From assembly GCA_910588745.1 (NCBI GenBank), contig CAJURK010000003.1, positions 37,435-101,434 of the forward strand: a stretch of DNA of 64,000 bases, written 5' to 3'. Source of the stretch: an uncultured Dorea sp. (GTDB taxonomy: Bacteria > Bacillota > Clostridia > Lachnospirales > Lachnospiraceae). Of the stretch, positions 18,863 to 28,286 are shown in pieces. The notes under the pieces are model-generated. The model was not told where the DNA came from and made no database searches. It worked only from the letters and a program-made list of their open reading frames with translations. Each line of letters starts with the position of its first letter. The stretch's first letter is position 1. The translations under genes and the position numbers were made by a program.

Positions 18863-20047
18863 TTAATCTCTGTAAAATACGTCTCTTGTATACACTTTTT
18901 CTTTTACATCGTCCAGCAATCTGTCATACCGGTTCGCAATAATCACATCCGCCCTCTCTTTAAACTGGTTTAAATCCCCGATAACCTCCGATTTAAAATA
19001 TTCTGCTTCTTTTAGCGCAGGCTCATAAACGATAACCTCTACCCCCTCTCCCTTTATCCGCTTCATCACACCCTGAATGGAAGATTGCCTGAAATTGTCT
19101 GAATTAAACTTCATTGCCAGACGATACACTCCCACAACTCCCGGCTTCCTCTTTAGAACCTGGGACGCCACAAAATCTTTTCTGGTACGATTTGCTTCTA
19201 CGATCGCCCCCATAATTTCATTGGGAACATCTTGATAATTAGCCAGAAGCTGCTTGGTATCCTTCGGCAGACAGTATCCGCCATAGCCAAAAGAAGGATT
19301 GTTATAGTGGGTACCAATACGCGGATCCAGACCAATTCCTTCTATGATCTGTCTCGTATCCAACCCTTTCATCTCTGCATAAGTATCCAATTCATTAAAA
19401 TACGCCACACGAAGCGCAAGGTACGTGTTCGCAAATAACTTAATTGCCTCCGCTTCTGTTGCATCTGTTAGAAGGACGGCAATATCCTCCTTTATCGCGC
19501 CGTTTTTCAGCAGCCCCGCAAACTCTGCCGCCTTCTCATGAAGATAGAGATCTCCTTTCGGCGCTCCCACCACAATTCTGGAAGGATAAAGATTGTCGTA
19601 CAGAGCCCGTCCTTCCCTTAAAAATTCCGGCGAAAAAAGGAAATAGCAGTTCGGATATTTTCTAACTAAACTTTCTGTATATCCGACAGGAACCGTAGAT
19701 TTAATTACAATTACCGCATTGGGATTCGTACAATCCACCTGCTCGACCACACTTTCCACAGACGACGTATCAAAGTGATTCTTCTCTGGGTCATAATTTG
19801 TCGGCGTAGCGACCACCACAAAATCTGCCTCTGCAAGTTCCAATTCTAATTCAGTCCCACAACGCAGGCTCAAATCCTTCTGCGCAAGATATTCTTCTAT
19901 CTCTTTATCTATGATCGGGGATTTCCGCGCATTTACCATATCTGCACGCGCCTGCACAATATCATATGCATATACGTCATGGAACTGCGACAGTAAAACT
20001 GCGTTCGATAACCCAACGTATCCCATTCCTGCAATAATAACCCTCAT
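18863..20047 (-). CDS. ugd: UDP-glucose 6-dehydrogenase
   Basis: A 394-residue UDPG/GDP-mannose dehydrogenase. The NAD-binding start is RVIIAGMGYVGLSNAVLLSQ, followed by VVATPTNYDPEKNHFDTS, VIKSTVPVGYT and FLFSPEFLREG. The catalytic Cys lies in GYGGYCLPKDTKQL. It oxidises UDP-glucose to UDP-glucuronate in the cytoplasm using two NAD, so the polymer probably contains glucuronic acid or a sugar derived from it. Length and motifs match the short bacterial Ugd type. It is the second gene after the cluster promoter, directly after the flippase gene. Confidence 0.92.
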   Translation of the reverse strand: MRVIIAGMGYVGLSNAVLLSQFHDVYAYDIVQARADMVNARKSPIIDKEIEEYLAQKDLSLRCGTELELELAEADFVVVATPTNYDPEKNHFDTSSVESVVEQVDCTNPNAVIVIKSTVPVGYTESLVRKYPNCYFLFSPEFLREGRALYDNLYPSRIVVGAPKGDLYLHEKAAEFAGLLKNGAIKEDIAVLLTDATEAEAIKLFANTYLALRVAYFNELDTYAEMKGLDTRQIIEGIGLDPRIGTHYNNPSFGYGGYCLPKDTKQLLANYQDVPNEIMGAIVEANRTRKDFVASQVLKRKPGVVGVYRLAMKFNSDNFRQSSIQGVMKRIKGEGVEVIVYEPALKEAEYFKSEVIGDLNQFKERADVIIANRYDRLLDDVKEKVYTRDVFYRD

Positions 20048-20081
20048 CCTAAATCTACCTCTTCTTCTCTATAATTCAATA

Positions 20082-21536
20082 CTATCTTTTCAAACGTTTC
20101 AAAACCTGTCCTGCAACCTCATTTAAATATGGGTCTTTGATTAACATCAGTATCACAAAGTATCCCACGGCACATATCATTACCGTTCCTCCCAGAACAA
20201 CTGCTATACCGTTATAAACCCGGTCCATCATACTGCGGACTGCAAAAAACCATACACTGGCCGCCAGATAGACCAATCCCCTTGTATAGAGTACACGCGT
20301 CGCAAAAAAACGGCTGGAATAGTATGTCAGCACCAAAAATACAACGCTTTCTGAAAACAGCGTCGCAACGGACGCCCCCGCTGCTCCAAACCGAGGAATC
20401 AGCACCCCGTTGGCAAATAAGTTAAACACCGCGCCGCAGACTGTGGAAATCAGAACCTCTTTATCTCTCTTATAAGGAATACAGATCTGGTATGCCAAAA
20501 TCCGGTTCACCGCGCTAACGACGACTTTTGCAGATAATACCTTCGCTGCAAAACTCCCCGCAAGAAACTCTTCACCACTGAACACCAGAATCAAAATGTC
20601 GCTGGTACATATCATGCCGATAGCCATCGGCATCGAAATCATCAGAAGCATATCCACGGATGTCTTCATAAGTTTTTCATATTCCTTCTTTAAACCATTC
20701 CCGATATAGTAAGATACCCGCGGCAGAATCGTAGACGAAATCGTTCCGATCAGCGTACTGACTACCAGATTAATCTTAACCGCCGCCGTGTATACCCCAG
20801 TAACCTGATCTCCCTGCAGAGCGCCGAGCATCGTTGTATCCATCGTCATATAGATGCTGCTGGCCACGCTTGTCCCGAAAATCAGAAGAATCGGTTTCAA
20901 ATGTTTCCGGTATTCCAGGAAACTATTCTGCCTCCAATTTACAAATCTCCTAGAATGCCACAGATTCAGGGTTGCCGAACCACCAGACGATATTATGGTA
21001 AGCGCCGCATACCAATGATAATCCTCCCTGCTTCTCACCAGCAAAAACAGCATCGCCAGCGAGACAAACTGAAAAAGAACCGCCCTCTTTGTAATATAGG
21101 CATATTCTTCCTGAATGATAAAAAGCCATTCCATCCCAATCGTTGCAAAAACAATGCTGGCGCTGCTGATTATCAAAAGCCTTTTATACCCCCCAAGAAT
21201 CGGCAGCTGCAGAAAAATAGCCAGCGCCCCATAAGATATCAGCGTTGTGCATAGATTAATATTTATCATTTCCTTTGCAAACTTACTGAACTTCTCCCTG
21301 TCGTCCCGGATCCGCGCCCCTTCCCTTACCGCATATGTGCTGATTCCCAATGCGGCAAACATAGAAAAATACGATACGATCGAACTGGCATAATTTACCT
21401 TCCCAATTCCTGACGCCCCAAGCACCCTGGATGCATAAGGGAAGGTAATCAGAGGAAACAGGACGGTCATAAGCGTCTTAATACCGTTCGCAAACAGGTT
21501 AGCTCCCATTGATTTCTGCTGTCTATTATTATTCAT
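20082..21536 (-). CDS. wzx: Polysaccharide flippase, Wzx/PST family
   Basis: A 484-residue protein with about 12-14 hydrophobic segments. Its N-terminus GIKTLMTVLFPLITFPYASR continues with VLGASGIGKVNYASS, the classic start of PST-family repeat-unit exporters. It should flip undecaprenyl-linked units across the membrane. It is the first gene of the polymer operon, with GAGGT just upstream of the ATG and a promoter about 80 bases away. A matching Wzy polymerase is not evident, so polymerisation may rely on the DUF2142 protein or a gene outside the window. Confidence 0.88.
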   Translation of the reverse strand: MNNNRQQKSMGANLFANGIKTLMTVLFPLITFPYASRVLGASGIGKVNYASSIVSYFSMFAALGISTYAVREGARIRDDREKFSKFAKEMININLCTTLISYGALAIFLQLPILGGYKRLLIISSASIVFATIGMEWLFIIQEEYAYITKRAVLFQFVSLAMLFLLVRSREDYHWYAALTIISSGGSATLNLWHSRRFVNWRQNSFLEYRKHLKPILLIFGTSVASSIYMTMDTTMLGALQGDQVTGVYTAAVKINLVVSTLIGTISSTILPRVSYYIGNGLKKEYEKLMKTSVDMLLMISMPMAIGMICTSDILILVFSGEEFLAGSFAAKVLSAKVVVSAVNRILAYQICIPYKRDKEVLISTVCGAVFNLFANGVLIPRFGAAGASVATLFSESVVFLVLTYYSSRFFATRVLYTRGLVYLAASVWFFAVRSMMDRVYNGIAVVLGGTVMICAVGYFVILMLIKDPYLNEVAGQVLKRLKR

Positions 21537-21575
21537 ATAACCTCTTTAAAAATATGCGTCTCATACTCCATAATC

Positions 21576-21596
21576 TGCCATAGACAATTTATGGCA
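21576..21596 (-). other. Hairpin in the leader RNA of the polysaccharide operon
   Basis: TGCCATA and TATGGCA, separated by seven bases, form a perfect 7-bp stem in the roughly 70-nt untranslated leader between the promoter and the wzx start. No U-run follows, so it is not a terminator. It may be a processing or antitermination element, or chance. Confidence 0.35.
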
Positions 21597-21613
21597 AATA
21601 ACTACTATCGGCT

Positions 21614-21642
21614 ATTATAGCATTATTAGAACCTACATGCAA
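21614..21642 (-). promoter_or_regulatory. Promoter of the polysaccharide operon (upstream of wzx)
   Basis: On the minus strand, TTGCAT (21637-21642) and a consensus TATAAT (21614-21619) are exactly 17 bases apart. The -10 is preceded by TGC, giving an extended -10. It lies between the terminator of the rhamnosidase gene and the wzx start, so it is the natural start of the cluster that runs leftward from here. Confidence 0.8.
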
Positions 21643-21707
21643 CTTTTATCCCTTGCAATCTGTCCGTCAATCCTCCTCCCCAGACGCATTATGTTATTTT
21701 TTTGCAC

Positions 21708-21741
21708 AAAAAAGGACCTGTCTGATAACAAGTCCTTTTAA
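21708..21741 (-). terminator. Rho-independent terminator after the ChW-rhamnosidase gene
   Basis: An 11-bp stem (21710-21720 paired with 21729-21739, one G-U pair) with an 8-base loop is followed on the minus strand by a run of six T. It lies about 45 bases past the stop of the rhamnosidase gene and separates it from the polysaccharide operon. Confidence 0.85.
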
Positions 21742-21784
21742 CTTATGAAAACTCAAAACTCTATGATCACTCTTTTCTCTGCGC

Positions 21785-24700
21785 TCACTGCGCCTCTACA
21801 AAAGCATTCCCCATATCTTCCGGTCCGCTTTTTCCTTTTTCTACCAGCACAATTTCAATTGCCTCCAGACGCTTGGCAAGTCCCTCGGTTCCGGCCGATT
21901 CACCGTTCACAGCCCAGCCAAGCCACCCATAGGTCTGTGCGTGGACACGATAATATATATCGTATTTCTTCTCCATATCGCCCGTCAGACGAATCTGAAT
22001 CGCTTCCAGTCTCTTAGCCTGGCCGCTGGTTCCCGACACGGCTCCGTCGCTTCTCCAGTCGTCCTCCCAGCCATAGGTCTGCACATGGGTACGGTACTGA
22101 ACGCTGCCGGAAATTTCTTCGTCCTTCTTCTGAATCTGAATGGCTTCCAACCTCTTAGCCTGACCGCTGGTTCCCGATACGGCCCCGTCAAATACATAAG
22201 CCTGCCAGCCGTAGCTCTGCACATGTGTCCGATAGCTAAGCGCTGCTTTTCTAAAGGTATCTCCGGTCTCTCCCGGCGCGGAATTTCCCTTGGGAACCAA
22301 TTTGATCTGAATCGCTTCCAGACGCTTCGCATATCCTTCGCTTCCGGATGAAGCCCCGTTCTTTGCCCATCCAAGCCAGCCAAATGTCTGTACATGAACA
22401 CGGTAATAGACGTCATACTCCTGTTCCAACTCGCCGGTCAGCTTAATCTGGATTGCTTCCAGACGCTTGGCCTCCCCGCTGGTTCCCGCCATAGCGCCGT
22501 CAGACTTCCATCCCTGCCAACCGTAGCTCTGTACATGAGTACGGTAAGTAATTCCTCCTGAAACACCGGTATTCTTTACGGATATCTGAATGGCTTCCAG
22601 GCGCTTGCCCTCTCCGCTGGTTCCTGAAATTTCGCCGTCTCCCTTCTCGCCCTGCCAGCCGTAAGTCTGCACGTGGGTTCTGTATGACAGCATCTTCTCG
22701 TTTGATTTATAAGGAATAGCCATGCTTCCAGGCGCCTCTTCTCCTTTTTTCACCAGCTTAACCTGGATCATCCGAAGCTCTTTCGCATATCCGGAAGTTC
22801 CGGCCGCCTCGCCGTTTTCCGCCCAGTCCATCCATCCGATTCCGTCAACATACGCGCGATAATATACGTTATACGCATGTTTCAGCTCTCCGGTCAGCCG
22901 AACCTTAAATGCCTCCGTACGCTTCCCGGCGCCCGGCATCCCGGCGGTTCCGTTCACGCCGCTCCAGTCCTGCCAGCCATAACTCTGCATATAGACGGCA
23001 TATTCAATACTGCCCGCGGTTCTTTGATTTCTCAATCCGATTTTGATAGCTTCTACCCGATTTCCCGTGGCTCGTCCTGAGTCAAACCCATTGGTTACTT
23101 CTCCGGACCATCCGCCATTTGCAAAGGTACTATATACAGCGTCTTCTTTCAGCCATTCGGATTCATCCGGAAGTATCCCGTTGTTTGCCGTAAACGTATA
23201 GGTTCCTCCTTTTAACCGGCAGGTCAGATATCCGTTCTCCGTCTCTGTTTTCTGCGCCGCTCCTCCGACCATGATCGTTTTGTTTCCGTTCTTCACCGGC
23301 AGACACAGTTCCGCCTCTGAATTAGAGGGAACGGTAATAGTTCCTGAAATACTTCCGTTTCCGTCCAGCGAATAAGCCGCTTCAATATTCCCCTTCATCG
23401 TGGGAACCTTGATCGAGGCGGTTTTCACACCTCCCGGCTGCAGTTTCACCTGAAAAGTATCAAACCCGGCGCTGGTAGGCTGTATACCAAACATTCCCCG
23501 AACCAACATACTTCCCGGAGACGACCCCCATGGGTGGCAAAAGCTCATATTGGCTTTCAGCGCGCTGCTCCACGCCTCTGTTGTAACGGTTGCCCCAAGC
23601 CCGTACATCATATATCCCCAGCTACGAACTCCCAGCAGCTTCTCCGGATTACTCATAATCTTCCTTGCAAGATCTCCGTGATTGCTCCGATATAATCCCT
23701 GCAAAAGAAAATACGCGCTGTACACGCTCATCTTAATTTCTTCGTCATCCTCAATCGAAGCATAAATCTTATCCGCCATCGCCTGATTTGTATACACCCC
23801 AAATGCCAGGGCGTATGCCGCCCCATGCTGCGAGGAATGCATAACAACATTCCCCCGGCTGTCCAGTCCGTCATAAAACTCTCCGCTTTCCGGATTGTAG
23901 AGCTTCTCGATCAGATTTTTCTTAATGGTATCCGACAAATCTTGGTAACGTCTGCTCTCATCCTCATGCCCCAGCGCTTTAGCTATCTTCGCCATATCTC
24001 CATAGCCTCCGACGCATACTGCGTTGAACACCGTATTATAATATGCGCTGGTCAATTTATATCCGTCCAGCTCTGAAGTAGGCCAGTCCACCATGATCCT
24101 CTGACCGGATACGCTTCCGCCCGCAACATTCTTCATCAATCCCATAGATGCATCATAATAATTCTCTAGAGATTTATCCTTAAGCAGTTGGTAAGAAACC
24201 TCCAGATCCCTGGCGTCTCCGGTATACATATAATTCTCGTATACCAGCATAATATTATAGAGGGAATACTCTGCCGGCCAGGTAGTATGACTTAACAGAT
24301 ATTCTGCTGAAAGCTTTGCGGACGGCGAAGCTTCCGAAAAGCTGTAGCTTGTCATTGCAGTAATCAAGGCATCCCCCTCATACGGTCTTCTCTCCCTGTT
24401 CTGGGTATCTACATAGACGTCCTGGTTAGTTACTTTGCTCGTATGTTTTACCAGTCCGTATAAATCATTCAACACTTTATTGGATGAATCAAACCCTGAC
24501 GCATCTTCGTCAAATTCCTGCCGGAGAGATAAACCTTTTATATTGTCCGCACCCAATCCGAAACTCAATCCGCTAATCATTACATATCGGAATGTTTTCA
24601 TCCCAATTCCAGAAAGAATCTGGCTTCCGCTCTTCAAAGACCACCTTTCCTGATAAACATTTCCGGTATTCATTGCATATTTCACATTTCCCGACGCATC

Positions 24701-26107
24701 TAGCTCTTCCCCATATTCTAACGTAATAGTTCCGCCGCTGCTGTTTGCGTTTAAACGTATGGAGCCGACAATCTCTTTTCCAAAATCAATCAGATACCGT
24801 CCGTTTCCCAAAGCCTTCACCGACTGAGGCGCAACCTCATAACGCTTCATATTATTAATCTGCGCTGGTTTCAGCGACATGCCGTTCAGTCCTCCGCTTC
24901 CGGAAGGCGCTCTCCATCCCTCCTCATGATATCCTGCAGCTTGCCATCCTTCCGGATACTGGGAGGCATTGACATTATCTTTCCTTGCAGTATAATAAGT
25001 CGTCCCAATTGAATCCTTATCTGAACCTATATAAATACCCTCTGCATTCAGGACTTTCCATGCGGCGCTGTCACGCCCACTGTTGGTTACAATCTCCTGT
25101 CTGCCGTCTAAATAATAATATGTAAGCTGGCATAAAAACGCCTGTCCTGCTTCTGCATAATTCACTGCCCCTATGACGTTTTCCCCATCTTTTAATAAAT
25201 CGGAGATATCATAAGTATTGTAATACAGCGTTCCTCCGTCCTGCCGCGGCGGACCTGCCCCTACTTCTTTCCCATTCACATATAAGTTATATACATACTG
25301 ACATGTCTGCTCCGTTGACGCAGCGGTAATGCTCAGCACTGCTTTTTCTACATCGGAAGGCTTCTGAACCTGATGTCTAAGCATCACCACTTTTTGCCCT
25401 GGAGTTCCCCATATTCCAGAAGTACTCGCCCATTTTCCTCCTACGGCTGTGGTAAATGCCTGCGGCTCAGAGAGAGAACTTTCTTTCCCCTGTCCGTTCC
25501 TAATCTGAACCTGCCAATAGTACAGTTCATTGTCCTCCAGGACAGACGATAGATCATGCAAAACAGATGTGTTATCTGCGCTCTGTATCCACTGAGTATC
25601 GTGCAGATAATTTCCCTTTCCCACATCCTCCAAGCGTTTGGACAGAACGATACGGTAAGCGCTCTGAGTCTGCATATCATTTACCGATGCGTCCATCCAC
25701 GAAAAGGACAACTTCTCTTTTGTCACGCCATAAGGCTTTGACAGCAGGTTAATCTTCATCCCATAAGGAGCGTCATCCCCGGCTCTTCCAAATACTAATT
25801 CTTCCAGACCGGTATCCTCCGTGAGTTCCTCCTCGCGTATCACCGTATCTTCCGATTCAGAATCCTCTTCTGGTTCTGAGCCTCCCTCCCCGAAGTCTTC
25901 CGGTATCTCTTCGTCTGGACTGTACGTATCTTCGGAAGCGCCAGATTCCTCTCCCGGTTCTCCCGTATCGTCCCCGGTTTCCTCCCCTGGTTCATCCTGA
26001 GAAGGTTCCGCTGGCAGTTCTTCTGCTGAAACATATTTTCCATCCAGCAATGTCGCGCAGATAACAGCTATGATTAATAAAACGACTCTAATTCTCTTAA
26101 TTCCCAA
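21785..26107 (-). CDS. Secreted GH78 alpha-L-rhamnosidase with nine C-terminal ChW repeats
   Basis: A 1440-residue protein starting with TTG at 26107 after CGGAG; no ATG fits, and the signal peptide (VVLLIIAVICATLLDGKYVSA) starts here. A Glu/Asp/Ser-rich linker follows (about 30-105), then a fibronectin-like and beta-sandwich region, then the (alpha/alpha)6 GH78 domain. The catalytic segment is VDTQNRERRPYEGDA; its Glu and flanking Asp match the general-acid region of GH78. TVTTEAWSSALKAN supplies the likely general base and CHPWGSSPGSM the usual active-site loop. A beta domain ends near residue 995. Nine ChW repeats (21800-23125) make three triads. It probably cleaves terminal alpha-L-rhamnose from a wall or host glycan. 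No LPXTG or SLH anchor is present. It is monocistronic, with its own promoter and terminator. Confidence 0.88.
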   Translation of the reverse strand: MGIKRIRVVLLIIAVICATLLDGKYVSAEELPAEPSQDEPGEETGDDTGEPGEESGASEDTYSPDEEIPEDFGEGGSEPEEDSESEDTVIREEELTEDTGLEELVFGRAGDDAPYGMKINLLSKPYGVTKEKLSFSWMDASVNDMQTQSAYRIVLSKRLEDVGKGNYLHDTQWIQSADNTSVLHDLSSVLEDNELYYWQVQIRNGQGKESSLSEPQAFTTAVGGKWASTSGIWGTPGQKVVMLRHQVQKPSDVEKAVLSITAASTEQTCQYVYNLYVNGKEVGAGPPRQDGGTLYYNTYDISDLLKDGENVIGAVNYAEAGQAFLCQLTYYYLDGRQEIVTNSGRDSAAWKVLNAEGIYIGSDKDSIGTTYYTARKDNVNASQYPEGWQAAGYHEEGWRAPSGSGGLNGMSLKPAQINNMKRYEVAPQSVKALGNGRYLIDFGKEIVGSIRLNANSSGGTITLEYGEELDASGNVKYAMNTGNVYQERWSLKSGSQILSGIGMKTFRYVMISGLSFGLGADNIKGLSLRQEFDEDASGFDSSNKVLNDLYGLVKHTSKVTNQDVYVDTQNRERRPYEGDALITAMTSYSFSEASPSAKLSAEYLLSHTTWPAEYSLYNIMLVYENYMYTGDARDLEVSYQLLKDKSLENYYDASMGLMKNVAGGSVSGQRIMVDWPTSELDGYKLTSAYYNTVFNAVCVGGYGDMAKIAKALGHEDESRRYQDLSDTIKKNLIEKLYNPESGEFYDGLDSRGNVVMHSSQHGAAYALAFGVYTNQAMADKIYASIEDDEEIKMSVYSAYFLLQGLYRSNHGDLARKIMSNPEKLLGVRSWGYMMYGLGATVTTEAWSSALKANMSFCHPWGSSPGSMLVRGMFGIQPTSAGFDTFQVKLQPGGVKTASIKVPTMKGNIEAAYSLDGNGSISGTITVPSNSEAELCLPVKNGNKTIMVGGAAQKTETENGYLTCRLKGGTYTFTANNGILPDESEWLKEDAVYSTFANGGWSGEVTNGFDSGRATGNRVEAIKIGLRNQRTAGSIEYAVYMQSYGWQDWSGVNGTAGMPGAGKRTEAFKVRLTGELKHAYNVYYRAYVDGIGWMDWAENGEAAGTSGYAKELRMIQVKLVKKGEEAPGSMAIPYKSNEKMLSYRTHVQTYGWQGEKGDGEISGTSGEGKRLEAIQISVKNTGVSGGITYRTHVQSYGWQGWKSDGAMAGTSGEAKRLEAIQIKLTGELEQEYDVYYRVHVQTFGWLGWAKNGASSGSEGYAKRLEAIQIKLVPKGNSAPGETGDTFRKAALSYRTHVQSYGWQAYVFDGAVSGTSGQAKRLEAIQIQKKDEEISGSVQYRTHVQTYGWEDDWRSDGAVSGTSGQAKRLEAIQIRLTGDMEKKYDIYYRVHAQTYGWLGWAVNGESAGTEGLAKRLEAIEIVLVEKGKSGPEDMGNAFVEAQ

Positions 26108-26170
26108 TTTTCTCCGTCCTTACACAAGTTTTTAATTTCATCTGAAATAAAATGTTTTAATTCCGTGTTT

Positions 26171-26199
26171 ATTATACACTACCTCTTCGTTTTTGAAAA
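26171..26199 (-). promoter_or_regulatory. Promoter before the ChW-rhamnosidase gene
   Basis: A consensus TATAAT (26171-26176) lies 17 bases after TTTTCA (26194-26199) on the minus strand, in the 124-base gap after the LtaS-like gene. The -10 is good; the -35 matches consensus at four of six positions. A weak 6-bp hairpin (26203-26221) followed by four T lies just before it. Confidence 0.55.
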
Positions 26200-26231
26200 G
26201 CATGATACGCTGGAAGTATCAGCCATCTGCC

Positions 26232-28076
26232 TTATTTCACAATCCCTATTGTTTTTCCTACAAAGTACTGTTCTCCGTCTTCATCTACTACATAAGCATG
26301 AATCTGGTACTCCCCCTCTTTATATCCAAAATTCGGAACGCTAATTTCCGCGCAGTAACGCTCGTCTTCCTGCCCCATACTGCTCATTTGGATCCACTGC
26401 ATGTCGCTCTGGTCTTCTTTGGTCCACACTGCCAGCAGCATAGAATTGATCCTCTTATCTAGATTCTTAAAATTGTGGACTTCCACCGCCATAATACCCG
26501 TACTGTAATCATACGTCCCTGCCGTCACTGCCGCTGTCACCAGTTTCCCAGCGTCATTAAGCATTGCGTCTTCCTCAAGTTCTAGGCTCGCCATATCCTC
26601 CAGGAATCGTGATCTTTTCCCTAATTCTTCCTGTTCATTCTCCAGCCCAATTTCTTCTGCCAGGGTCGGCCTTCCGGAAAACAGATTCGTTCCCAGCCCC
26701 AGTCTGTCCCCTTCAATCCTTACTCCCATAGCTGCAAGAGTCGTCGGGAAATTATCAAATGTTGTATAAACTCTTTTCTTGTCACTCTTACATTCAGCCG
26801 CAGAATTGATATATGCCGCATACGTTTTTCTCTGGTATTCCTTATCAATATCCTCGCAGAAATCCTTGTCCATAGTAGGATGGTCGCCGCAAATTACTAC
26901 CGTTGTGTTTTCATAGAAATCCTGCCTCTTTATCCAATCTAAAAATTTTGTAACCTGGGCGCTGGAACATGCCATGACATTTGCATACTGGTCATTCTCA
27001 TATATATCCGGGCAAATATCACATACATAACCATCCTCAAAATGCGTATCTACAGTCAGCATTGTAAAATTAAAAGGCTCCTCTTTACCTGCCAATTCAA
27101 GAAGCTTTCGTTTAGCAAACTCAAACAGTTTCTTATCTTCATACCCCCACCATACTCGGTATTCCTCCGGTATCCACTCCTCCTCTGCCGCACGAACATA
27201 ATCTATTATTTCATAATTCCCATGCTCCGTAAAATACAAACGTCTTCCCCCAAAAGTCGCATCTGAACCGACAAGCAACGTCTGCGAATATCCTGCCTGC
27301 CGCAGGATATCGCCAATCGTAATTGCCCCTGGAAAAAATGTTTCCTGCATATTCATATTATTCCCATCTACCGCTATATTTAAAGGAAGCCCTGCCGTCT
27401 GTCCAAACATCGCTCCCATTGTCCAGGTCGTCCCTACCAGTGAATATCCGCCATTCAGTTCTATGCCGTTCCCTGAAAAATCTTCGTTTTCCTGAGCGAT
27501 TCTTGTCAGCTCTGGAATCACATTTTCATCGAAAGCGCCTCCGTTCTCACTATCCGCATAAGTCGTTTCCATAGATTCAAGGAATATGTATATCAGATTT
27601 CTTTTCTTCTCCGGAAAAGTAAGGGAAACATCCGCCGGACTAACATAATAGTCTTCTACAAAAGTCGAGTCAATGCCCTGGGATTTTACATAATTCCCTG
27701 CATCCAGCTCATTCCATGCCGTCCTGACATTTGAATAGGACGCGGTGACTGAAACTGCAATTCCAGCCGCCATCACAATATAATATCTCTTCTTCCCCCT
27801 CAGTCCCCAGAACACAAACATACATGCCAGAAACAATACGATTGCGGGCGCTACGCATGTCCCCAGATATTCCATAATCATATCCGTACTGGTTCCGTCC
27901 AGCGAAGTAGAGAGATGATACACCAATTCATCCATAGACAGATTGCTCCATGTATCAAACATCCACTGAATACTAAAATACAGCGCCGCTGCGCCAAACA
28001 TCAGACACAGCGTCGCAGCTGTTCCTATGATTGTTAATACTTTCCCAACTACTTTCATTACTTTCTTGATTCTCAT
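26232..28076 (-). CDS. LtaS/MdoB-like phosphoglycerol transferase with GBS_Bsp-like C-terminal repeat
   Basis: A 614-residue membrane protein. About three N-terminal transmembrane helices (to residue 120) lead to an extracellular alkaline-phosphatase-type domain. Visible metal-site segments are FLESMETTYADSENGG, LVGTTWTMGAMFGQTAGLP (a Thr here is the likely nucleophile), DTHFEDGYVC and VICGDHPTMDKDF. The family transfers glycerol-phosphate from phosphatidylglycerol onto lipoteichoic acid or glycans. The last 90 residues (YDYSTGIMAVEVHNF through IHAYVVDEDGEQYFVG) resemble the GBS_Bsp-like repeat of Gram-positive wall proteins, which I do not expect in ordinary LtaS. The ribosome site is weak and no promoter was recognised in the 150 bases upstream. 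It stands among ChW genes but has no ChW repeat. Confidence 0.83.
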   Translation of the reverse strand: MRIKKVMKVVGKVLTIIGTAATLCLMFGAAALYFSIQWMFDTWSNLSMDELVYHLSTSLDGTSTDMIMEYLGTCVAPAIVLFLACMFVFWGLRGKKRYYIVMAAGIAVSVTASYSNVRTAWNELDAGNYVKSQGIDSTFVEDYYVSPADVSLTFPEKKRNLIYIFLESMETTYADSENGGAFDENVIPELTRIAQENEDFSGNGIELNGGYSLVGTTWTMGAMFGQTAGLPLNIAVDGNNMNMQETFFPGAITIGDILRQAGYSQTLLVGSDATFGGRRLYFTEHGNYEIIDYVRAAEEEWIPEEYRVWWGYEDKKLFEFAKRKLLELAGKEEPFNFTMLTVDTHFEDGYVCDICPDIYENDQYANVMACSSAQVTKFLDWIKRQDFYENTTVVICGDHPTMDKDFCEDIDKEYQRKTYAAYINSAAECKSDKKRVYTTFDNFPTTLAAMGVRIEGDRLGLGTNLFSGRPTLAEEIGLENEQEELGKRSRFLEDMASLELEEDAMLNDAGKLVTAAVTAGTYDYSTGIMAVEVHNFKNLDKRINSMLLAVWTKEDQSDMQWIQMSSMGQEDERYCAEISVPNFGYKEGEYQIHAYVVDEDGEQYFVGKTIGIVK

Positions 28077-28235
28077 ACCGTTATTTCCATTCTTGATTCA
28101 TTGTCTATGTCACTTCTGTTCCTGCCCTAACCTTTCAGCATTGCTGATAATAAAAATCTTCTTTCATCTGCGCTGCATGTAATTAAATGCGGAATTCCGG
28201 AAAAAGCTATGACGCCCGATCCGGATGTACAACAC

Positions 28236-28271
28236 AAGAACCTTGACAGAAATTATTCTGCCAGGGTTCCT
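28236..28271 (-). terminator. Long hairpin after the L,D-transpeptidase gene
   Basis: A 15-bp stem with one mismatch (28236-28250 with 28257-28271) and a 6-base loop lies 15 bases after the stop. The U-run is poor (TTCTTGTGTTG), so termination may be partial. Confidence 0.6.
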
Positions 28272-28286
28272 ATGCCGTCTGTATCT

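Noticed and set aside
26203..26221. Small hairpin after the LtaS-like gene
   Set aside because: Only six base pairs followed by four T; too weak to call a terminator alone.
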